Virus record (IMG/VR): IMGVR_UViG_3300009408_000045
Location: 1-20,223 of that record
Origin: a virus
DNA length: 20,223 bases
Direction: 5' to 3' (one strand)
Below the pieces are notes generated by a model. It worked only from the letters and a program-made list of their open reading frames with translations. It ran no database searches and was not told the DNA's origin. Position 1 is the stretch's first letter, and every line of letters starts with the position of its first letter. A program made the position numbers and the translations under genes. Of this stretch, positions 16,046 through 20,223 are shown piece after piece.

Positions 16046-17506
16046 TCAATATCCTATCAAGCTATCGTTGTATTCATAATTATCATCTTCTGCTGGGTTG
16101 TAAGCTGTGTACGTGAAGTTGGGCGGCATTGCATGTCTTAGGGACATAGCTGCATAACGTGTGGCATCCATCAAATCGTCTCTCACCTTCACAATCTTAC
16201 CGTCTTTCCTGTAGTAGCCACGATACTCTCTAAGCCAGTCATCTAAATGCTCAAACACTTGGAAGCGTCCTGTCTTCATCCTATCAAGCATTGACATAAT
16301 ACCAGCTTCAACGCCGTTTGTACTTTTACCTGTCAATGGGTCGGGCGGATTCTTAAAGCATTCAGCAGCCATATTCAAGCCTTCTGTAATGTAGTTCTGC
16401 TTTAGTGTCTCACCAGATGTCTTATCGTGTATCCCAGCATCATGTGGGTATTGGGTTGGAATCCACTTTCCGCCCCTAGCCCTGATATTATGTCCATGCA
16501 CTCTAGGGGTCTCTCTACTCTTGGTATAACAATCTACAACGTAAACAACGTCCTCATCTTTGTCCCAAGCTAAATGCACCCAAGCGGTAGGATGGTCATA
16601 ACCAAAGTCTAAAGCTGCTACATGCGCCCAATGGTTAGGGATGTCAAATGCTTCGCATGTAAGGTCATCTTCTGCAACTGGAAAAACCATGCCACTACCA
16701 AGCGTTGGCTGACCCATACTACGCATCTTACGTTCATGGGGAGGGAGAGCGTCTAGCATTTGCTGCTTAACTTCCTCTGTAATATGTGGGGCATCATCCC
16801 ATGTGGCATTCATTATCATCTGCCCTTTCTTGATGCTTTCCTGATACTGCCTTACAACATCTGTAACACCGTTCTCTGGTGTAAATGTCAAACTAACAAC
16901 ACCACCTCTATCAACTGTGGAACGTAAAGCTTGAGAATAAATATCTTGTGGAGGTTCTTCATCAAGGGCTACGAAATCTGCCGAAAACCCCATCCAACCT
17001 TCTTTACCACTATCGTAAGAAATAAAACTTATCTTACTCCAGCCCCCTGAAATGTGCTGCACTAGAACGGACGAAAGGGCATCAGGGATACCAGCCTTAC
17101 GAGCTGTCTTACCAAGCTTTGAAGCTGGGATGAACGCCGTTCCCCTTTGTGATGGGTCTGACGGCTCTCCTAGGAGCTTCGTCTGTGCAACGTCCTTAAC
17201 CTGTTGGTTAGTTTTACCGCCACACACAATGAGCGTTGGTCTATCCCACTTACGCCCTTCGTACCATTCTGGGTATTCGCCTGTAGCGTGAGCCACAACT
17301 TCCCACGCCATAATGTCACTCTTGCCAATACGATTAGCTGCCATAAGAGCTTTCTGCTTGTTCTCTGTGGAAGCTGCACAAAAGGCTTTCTGATAATCAT
17401 ACGGGCTATATTTGTAAAACTGCTTGCCCGACTCTCGGCGTTCTTTTTCTTCAAGAAGCTGAATCAACTCAAGCTTTTCTTCGGCGGACAGTTTCTCTAT
17501 ATTCAT
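16046..17506 (-). CDS. terL: Terminase large subunit (packaging ATPase and nuclease)
   Basis: 486 residues, a usual length. The ATPase domain shows Walker A at residues 56-63 (AANRIGKS), Walker B with catalytic Glu at 178-183 (FVALDE, D182/E183) and a coupling motif SLTFTP at 205-210. The nuclease domain has its first metal Asp in VAALDFGYDHPTA (D300) and further acidic residues in YPHDAGIHDKTSG (D356) and RDDLMDATRYA (around D443-D447). Role: drives DNA into the procapsid and cuts it. The ANRIGKS and LDEEPP words resemble P22-type (headful) terminases, but the packaging mode is not proven here. Its ATG overlaps the small-subunit stop by 4 bp. Confidence 0.95.
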   Translation of the reverse strand: MNIEKLSAEEKLELIQLLEEKERRESGKQFYKYSPYDYQKAFCAASTENKQKALMAANRIGKSDIMAWEVVAHATGEYPEWYEGRKWDRPTLIVCGGKTNQQVKDVAQTKLLGEPSDPSQRGTAFIPASKLGKTARKAGIPDALSSVLVQHISGGWSKISFISYDSGKEGWMGFSADFVALDEEPPQDIYSQALRSTVDRGGVVSLTFTPENGVTDVVRQYQESIKKGQMIMNATWDDAPHITEEVKQQMLDALPPHERKMRSMGQPTLGSGMVFPVAEDDLTCEAFDIPNHWAHVAALDFGYDHPTAWVHLAWDKDEDVVYVVDCYTKSRETPRVHGHNIRARGGKWIPTQYPHDAGIHDKTSGETLKQNYITEGLNMAAECFKNPPDPLTGKSTNGVEAGIMSMLDRMKTGRFQVFEHLDDWLREYRGYYRKDGKIVKVRDDLMDATRYAAMSLRHAMPPNFTYTAYNPAEDDNYEYNDSLIGY

Positions 17507-17973
17507 TCGCCCACTATCTCAGCGTCAATATATTCTGTTTTCTTAATTAAAGAAGCTAGTCTATTATTAAGCTCATCGTCAGACGTGTCGCTCACTTTCA
17601 TCTCAATCTGTGTAGCTGCCTTATAGCCACTAAGTTCTAATACAGCTATAGCTGCTTTAAGTCTTACAGCTTCCTGTGTCTTTGGGTTGCTTAATAGCTC
17701 GTCTATAACTGTTGTAGCTTTAATAGCTGTGTTAGACAAATGCTGCCTTACGGCTGTAGCAATTCGCGTGTCATACTTCTTACGTAACTTCGACACTTCA
17801 ACATTCACTGTAGCTGAGGAAGCGTTAGGATAAAGCTTCTCGTAAGCCTTCTTACTGCCCATACCATCTATAAAGAGCTGCAACCACTCCTCATGCTTAG
17901 GATTAACTTTAGGAGAGGACTTACGAATTGTACGTCCATCCTTGTCATAAGGGCTGTTAGGCTTAGCTGGAAT
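17503..17973 (-). CDS. terS: Terminase small subunit, probable ATT start
   Basis: The body HEEWLQLFIDGMGSKKAYEK then LYPNASSATVNVEVSKLRKK looks like the DNA-binding helix-turn-helix of small terminases, followed by helices and the tail IKKTEYIDAEIVGE. It sits directly before the large subunit with an ATGA overlap. The only standard start in frame is TTG at 17883, which would cut off the HEEW part of the first helix and has GAGGAG only 3 bases away. The frame is open upstream to a stop at 18030-18028 with no ATG, GTG or other TTG. An ATT at 17973 has AAGGAG 6 bases upstream, giving about 156 residues beginning (M)PAKPNSPYDKDGRTIRKSS. Alternatives are the TTG start or a sequencing error. Role: recognises the packaging site on phage DNA. 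Confidence 0.78.
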   Translation of the reverse strand: MPAKPNSPYDKDGRTIRKSSPKVNPKHEEWLQLFIDGMGSKKAYEKLYPNASSATVNVEVSKLRKKYDTRIATAVRQHLSNTAIKATTVIDELLSNPKTQEAVRLKAAIAVLELSGYKAATQIEMKVSDTSDDELNNRLASLIKKTEYIDAEIVGE

Positions 17974-18002
17974 AACTCTCTCCTTAATGTACGAGGGGGC
18001 AG

Positions 18003-18017
18003 GAGGGGAAGCCCCTC
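18003..18017. other. GC-rich hairpin in the terminase leader
   Basis: GAGGGG-AAG-CCCCTC is a 6 bp perfect inverted repeat with a 3-base loop, about 30 bases upstream of the likely small-terminase start. It has no U-tract in the leftward RNA, so it is not a simple terminator. It could affect translation of the small terminase or form part of a packaging-site structure. It lies inside the small terminase frame only if that frame is read further upstream. Confidence 0.35.
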
Positions 18018-18206
18018 TTAAACTGCCCTACAATGCCTCATATTCTCTACTAAGCTGCAAACATAGCTCTGCTTCTTAGACCGCCTTAAAAGAAGCTGAA
18101 CAACCTTTAAGGCTTAAAACTTTATATTATATAATTTGAATTAAAGAGCTTCTAAACTTTAGAGCCTCTAGACCCTCTATGTTCTGTTTAGCGGCTTCTA
18201 CAAGCC

Positions 18207-18235
18207 AGTGTAGACCTTATTAGAGGAAGTGTCAA
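18207..18235 (-). promoter_or_regulatory. Leftward sigma70-type late promoter
   Basis: On the minus strand TTGACA (18235-18230) is followed after 17 bases by TACACT (18212-18207). The -35 is a perfect match and the -10 matches at 4 of 6 positions. It points to the terminase genes and would give a leader of about 230 bases. It is the best-placed promoter for the whole late block. An AT-rich stretch further down (around 18122-18132, with TATAAT on both strands) lacks a convincing -35. Confidence 0.65.
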
Positions 18236-18242
18236 ATACTGT

Positions 18243-18302
18243 AACCACTTATCTCACATTCCCTTATTTATCAACCACTTAACACCTATGTATTAAAGGT
18301 GT
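18243..18302. repeat. Direct and inverted repeats upstream of the late promoter
   Basis: AACCACTTA occurs exactly twice, at 18243-18251 and 18273-18281, 30 bases apart, about three helical turns, so both copies face a similar side of the DNA. Immediately beyond is an inverted repeat ACACCT - 9 bases - AGGTGT (18282-18302). All lie just upstream of the -35 of the leftward promoter, at roughly -45 to -100 from its expected start. This is a natural site for an activator or repressor. Confidence 0.5.
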
Positions 18303-18491
18303 CCTCTTAACTGTGCCTACGCTAGGGGGCGATTTCTACCCCTCTATCTGTACCTTGCCTATATTTTAAGCAGCCTCTTAATGAGGATTTATTAGGCAGC
18401 TCTAAAGGGCATGTTTGAAATCTCTGTGAAGAAAAAGTCTGGGTATACCCCTACTTCCTCTCCCACAAAGCCGCTACCCCCCCACTTACTT

Positions 18492-18518
18492 ATATAATAA
18501 TATGTTAATATAATAATA
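18492..18518. repeat. AT-rich direct repeat, possible unwinding element
   Basis: ATATAATAATA is present twice exactly (18492-18502 and 18508-18518), separated by TGTTA. The surrounding 35 bases are almost pure A/T, in contrast to the C-rich run just before it (18470-18485). Easily melted AT-rich repeats next to a cluster of short repeats are usual at replication origins. Confidence 0.5.
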
Positions 18519-18542
18519 GTATTCTAAGGCTTTTAAACACTT

Positions 18543-18659
18543 CAAGCTATGCATTGCTATTACTATCAAGCTATAAGGGCTTAGCGTAGCTTGTGTGAGC
18601 TTGTGAAGGGGCATATTGTAAGCTATGACAAGCTTTTAGAAGCTGAACAACAAGCTATG
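18543..18659. repeat. Cluster of CAAGCT/AGCTTG words (iteron-like)
   Basis: Six copies of CAAGCT or its complement AGCTTG fall within about 115 bases: CAAGCTAT at 18543, 18567 and 18651, CAAGCT at 18629, and AGCTTGTG at 18588 and 18598; a near copy, AAGCTATG, is at 18620. Copies lie in both orientations. A tandem 11-base repeat, AAAGCTTATAA, follows at 18716-18726 and 18726-18736. Together with the AT-rich repeat on its left this is the strongest candidate in the window for a replication origin or a protein-loading site; the protein is not known. Confidence 0.5.
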
Positions 18660-18683
18660 TATGGGCTTGTGGGCTTTTTCTAG

Positions 18684-18715
18684 GGGAGAAAGAAAGAGAG
18701 AGGGCTTAACAACCC
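18684..18715 (-). terminator. Weak candidate terminator of the small leftward gene
   Basis: On the minus strand GGGTT-GTTA-AGCCC (18715-18702, with one U-G pair) is followed by TCTCTCTTTCTTTCTC. The stem is only 5 bp and the tail is pyrimidine-rich rather than pure T, so termination would be partial. It lies 45 bases beyond the stop of the gene at 18760-18948. Confidence 0.35.
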
Positions 18716-18759
18716 AAAGCTTATAAAAGCTTATAACTGCTTACATGCTACCCTTATAG

Positions 18760-18948
18760 CTACTTAATAAGCTGAAACAAGCCTCTATCAATATCACTTA
18801 TAATAAAACTACTAGCTAACCTTTTAAGCTCTAAAGTTGTACAATACCTATAATTAGGTAATGATTGTAAAAACTCTATCTTTTCTTGTACAGCTTGCTT
18901 TCTTGTAAGCTTCTTACTGCTGTAATGATTCTTAATAAATAATGCCAT
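18760..18948 (-). CDS. Small unknown protein with its own promoter
   Basis: 62 residues: a basic N-terminus (MALFIKNHYSSKKLTRKQAV), a helix with LQSLPNYRY, and a C-terminal helical half (LELKRLASSFIISDIDRGLF). Two helices joined by a short turn are likely, and small basic phage proteins of this kind are often regulators or host inhibitors, but no motif is recognised. The start is supported by AAGGGATTAG just before the ATG, and a leftward promoter lies 40 bases upstream. It stands alone in the control region between late and early blocks and has a weak terminator after it, so it may be expressed independently of both. Confidence 0.65.
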   Translation of the reverse strand: MALFIKNHYSSKKLTRKQAVQEKIEFLQSLPNYRYCTTLELKRLASSFIISDIDRGLFQLIK

Positions 18949-18985
18949 CTAATCCCTTGTAGCTTGTCGAGTAGTATCTAACGCA

Positions 18986-19013
18986 AGTGTAGGACAAAAT
19001 AGCAATCTGTCTA
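18986..19013 (-). promoter_or_regulatory. Leftward promoter of the 62-residue gene
   Basis: On the minus strand TAGACA (19013-19008) is followed after 16 bases by TACACT (18991-18986). The -35 matches at 5 of 6 positions and the -10 is the same hexamer as in the late promoter. Transcription would start about 30 bases before the ATG at 18948. Confidence 0.55.
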
Positions 19014-19103
19014 AACTAATTTATAAAGCCTTATATATTAATAACTTAGCTTATAGCTATATGTGACAAGGTAACGCTTACAGACACGCCATGAAATAAA
19101 TGC

Positions 19104-19132
19104 TTGACTAATACATTCAGCTTTGATAATGT
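19104..19132 (+). promoter_or_regulatory. Rightward early promoter candidate 1
   Basis: TTGACT, 17 bases, then TAATGT preceded by TGA, which gives an extended -10. Only 3 of 6 bases of the -10 match the consensus, so strength is uncertain. It points to the plus-strand gene series. Confidence 0.4.
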
Positions 19133-19208
19133 TCGCCTTGTTGAAAGGTTGTACATCTGCACAAAGTCTTATGACGTAGTTATCAGCTTAGTATTCAGAA
19201 AGAAAAGT

Positions 19209-19238
19209 TTGACAAGTTATAGAATAGTGTGTTACGGT
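19209..19238 (+). promoter_or_regulatory. Rightward early promoter candidate 2
   Basis: A perfect TTGACA at 19209-19214 is followed after 18 bases by TACGGT, preceded by TGT (extended -10). The spacer contains GTTATAG, shared with the promoter at 19451. The first early gene starts about 25 bases downstream. Confidence 0.45.
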
Positions 19239-19263
19239 TCGGCATCAGAGAAACAAGGGGTAC

Positions 19264-19446
19264 ATGATGGATACTAAAATACGTGAAACCAATATATATA
19301 CAATCATAGCAATATATCGCGACGGACTAGCTACAGAGGCGGAATGTGTTGCCAGCTTGGCATTGCTTAATGTACGCGGTGCATTCAAAGGGCTGGATTT
19401 CATCGGTTATGATTATGTTAATCAAGCATGGCTTAAAACTGAATAA
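19264..19446 (+). CDS. Small early protein of unknown function
   Basis: 60 residues, mixed alpha/beta in composition, e.g. ETNIYTIIAIYRDGLATEA and NVRGAFKGLDFIGYDYVN. No recognised motif. Tandem ATG codons occur at 19264 and 19267; AAGGGG ends 3 bases before the first and 6 before the second, so the real start is probably 19267, giving 59 residues. It is the first gene of the rightward block, between two rightward promoters, which suggests early, strong and possibly independent expression. Small first genes of phage early regions often alter host functions, but no role can be read here. Confidence 0.7.
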   Translation: MMDTKIRETNIYTIIAIYRDGLATEAECVASLALLNVRGAFKGLDFIGYDYVNQAWLKTE

Positions 19447-19450
19447 AAGC

Positions 19451-19479
19451 TTGACACTGGTTATAGGACTTGTTATGAT
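19451..19479 (+). promoter_or_regulatory. Strong rightward early promoter
   Basis: TTGACA (19451-19456), 17-base spacer, then TATGAT (19474-19479) with an extended -10 TGT. This is the best match to the sigma70 consensus in the window. It lies in the 50-base gap between the first two plus-strand genes and would start transcription around 19486, 35 bases before the ribosome-binding-site-supported ATG at 19521. Confidence 0.8.
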
Positions 19480-19520
19480 GGCGCACTACTTAATTTTTAA
19501 TGACGACAAAGGGGCTTGAT

Positions 19521-19820
19521 ATGATTATATTGAACGGTAAGAAGTTTGCAGAGAGTGAAGATGAGTTTACTAGCAGCTTGTTTGAATCAGGCGGAACGTG
19601 TGTTGGCTATGCTAGAAAGAATAAATGCAGCGTGACATTGTATAATATGCAACATGAAAAAATAGGTGTTATCAATAAGCATGGTTGTCTATGTAAAGCT
19701 ACTAAAAAAGACTGTGGGAGGTGGTGGTACAGCTTCGCCACTATTGAAGAAGTAGGCGAGTACACAAGCTATATGCAGGCACAAGATGATACTGCCGCAG
19801 CTCTGGCTATTGCAGCTTGA
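19521..19820 (+). CDS. Small early protein, Cys-containing, unknown function
   Basis: 99 residues from the ATG at 19521, which has AAAGGGG 6 bases upstream. An ATG at 19500 in the same frame has no ribosome binding site and is very near the expected RNA start, so it was not chosen. The protein opens with MIILNGKKFAESEDEFTSSL and has Cys residues in GGTCVGYARKNKCSV and KHGCLCKATKKDCGRWWYSF, possibly a small metal-binding or disulfide unit. The C-terminus is Ala-rich and acidic. The middle (VTLYNMQHEKIGVINKHG) resembles small beta-rich phage proteins of unknown role. It is driven by the strong promoter at 19451. No function can be assigned. Confidence 0.75.
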   Translation: MIILNGKKFAESEDEFTSSLFESGGTCVGYARKNKCSVTLYNMQHEKIGVINKHGCLCKATKKDCGRWWYSFATIEEVGEYTSYMQAQDDTAAALAIAA

Positions 19821-19849
19821 TAAACAATAACAACAAAAGGGGCAACAAC

Positions 19850-19900
19850 ATGAATAACGAATTATTAGAGCATTATTATAAAACAAAAGGGAAGGTATAA
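19850..19900 (+). CDS. Possible 16-residue leader peptide
   Basis: A tiny open frame, MNNELLEHYYKTKGKV, has AAAAGGGG placed 7 bases before its ATG, the same signal as the neighbouring real genes, and ends 2 bases before the next gene's ATG. It could be a leader peptide coupling translation to the next gene, or the ribosome binding site may be incidental. Its end contains the AAAGGGAAGG site used by the next gene. Confidence 0.4.
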   Translation: MNNELLEHYYKTKGKV

Positions 19901-19902
19901 CT

Positions 19903-20223
19903 ATGAAAATCAAGAAAGTACACACTAACACAACTTATAAGAGCTACCCAACGGATAGCGAAGGCAATCGCTACGGCGGCGGCTACGGCACGCTTACTGA
20001 ATGCAGCGATGCTATAAAAAACAGTCGTTACCTGAGCGAAGATAAACATTATGCAGGCAGCTTCATTGCTGAAAAAGTATATGCTGATAACGCAAGAATG
20101 CCCGACAATAAAGAAATGATTGCAAGCTATAATGTGGTAGCGGCTTGCAAGGGTGGGTTATCCGAAGTCGTAACATTGCGCCTTTACATGGGGCGAAGTT
20201 CGAAGGCGAGTAAAGTGTATGCT
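19903..20223 (+). CDS. Early protein, partial, runs off the right edge
   Basis: The frame opens at ATG 19903 with AAAGGGAAGG upstream and stays open for 107 codons to the end of the window. It begins MKIKKVHTNTTYKSYPTDSE and has a Gly/Tyr-rich stretch (NRYGGGYGTLTECSDAIKNS), then KHYAGSFIAEKVYADNARMP and KGGLSEVVTLRLYMGRSSKA. The likely fold is mixed alpha/beta, but the family is not recognised. It follows the 16-residue frame by 2 bases and belongs to the same early transcript as the 99-residue protein. Confidence 0.7.
   Translation, partial: MKIKKVHTNTTYKSYPTDSEGNRYGGGYGTLTECSDAIKNSRYLSEDKHYAGSFIAEKVYADNARMPDNKEMIASYNVVAACKGGLSEVVTLRLYMGRSSKASKVYA

Larger units (their letters stand above)
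17974..18759. other. Long noncoding control region
   Basis: No gene with credible start and ribosome binding site is seen on either strand in this stretch of nearly 800 bases. It holds the leader of the late operon, the leftward late promoter, repeats upstream of it, an AT-rich segment and a cluster of CAAGCT/AGCTTG words. A 14-base sequence, AGAAGCTGAACAAC, occurs exactly twice, at 18091-18104 and 18638-18651. A region of this size is unusual in an otherwise gene-dense phage and lies between opposing transcription blocks, where phages often keep replication and control sites. Confidence 0.7.
18949..19263. other. Noncoding divergent promoter region
   Basis: About 315 bases without a gene. 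It contains the leftward promoter for the 62-residue gene and at least two rightward promoter-like sites for the early genes. A 10-base palindrome, TATAGCTATA, lies at about 19051-19060 between the opposing promoters and could be an operator. No tRNA or open frame with a ribosome binding site is seen. Confidence 0.6.

Noticed and set aside
18122-18132. TATAAT boxes on both strands as an additional promoter
   Set aside because: No acceptable -35 hexamer at 16-18 bases on either strand.
18433-18458. GGGTATACCC palindrome in the control region
   Set aside because: A single 10-base palindrome with no partner copy or nearby promoter; too little to call an operator.
18411-18497. 28-codon frame MFEISVKKKSGYTP on the plus strand
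   Set aside because: AAAGGG ends only one base before the ATG, no neighbour supports it, and it ends within the AT-rich element.
18682-18705. Purine-rich run as a possible triplex element
   Set aside because: Short and imperfect, and better explained as the pyrimidine tail of the weak leftward terminator.
17974-19263. Search for tRNA genes or a CRISPR array in the noncoding stretch
   Set aside because: No cloverleaf with a T-loop GGTTCRA box and no regularly spaced repeats of CRISPR length were seen.

Overview
This window is part of the genome of a tailed double-stranded DNA phage, most likely a podovirus-type phage of a Gram-negative bacterium. The evidence is a left-reading morphogenesis block in the order small terminase, large terminase, portal, scaffold, major capsid protein, tail-tube adaptor, large tail-tube/nozzle protein, collar-domain fibre, three ejection-type internal virion proteins, then a long fibre with a putative tail assembly chaperone. 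No tail tape measure, sheath or contractile-tail gene is visible, and no integrase, repressor or bacterial housekeeping gene is seen. The host cannot be named from the sequence.

Layout. Positions 1-17973 are one leftward (minus strand) late block, with almost every gene overlapping or abutting the next. Packaging genes (TerS, TerL) and the portal lie at the promoter-proximal right end. Next come three small unknown genes, a stem-loop-rich leader, the scaffold and the capsid gene, which is closed by a good intrinsic terminator at about 11355-11385. The tail block follows, ending in a fibre, a small chaperone-like gene, a membrane protein and a gene cut off by the left edge.

Positions 17974-19263 are mostly noncoding. 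They hold a good leftward sigma70-type promoter (18207-18235) with direct and inverted repeats just upstream, an AT-rich stretch beside a cluster of CAAGCT/AGCTTG words that could be a replication origin or control region, and one small leftward gene (18760-18948) with its own promoter. From 19104 rightward there are tandem plus-strand promoters and a series of small unknown genes, each with an AAGGGG-type ribosome binding site; this looks like the early region. The last gene runs off the right edge.

The most unusual part is a cassette between the collar fibre and the first ejection protein. It encodes a Cys-containing 85 aa protein, a short sulfotransferase-like P-loop protein, and an aspartyl/asparaginyl-hydroxylase-like 2-oxoglutarate/Fe(II) oxygenase with all expected metal and co-substrate residues. 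All are joined by 1-4 bp overlaps to virion genes. I infer a late-expressed modification system acting on virion proteins or on the host surface; this is untested. A second oddity is that the small terminase reading frame extends upstream of its only standard start codon, and the best ribosome binding site points to an ATT start.
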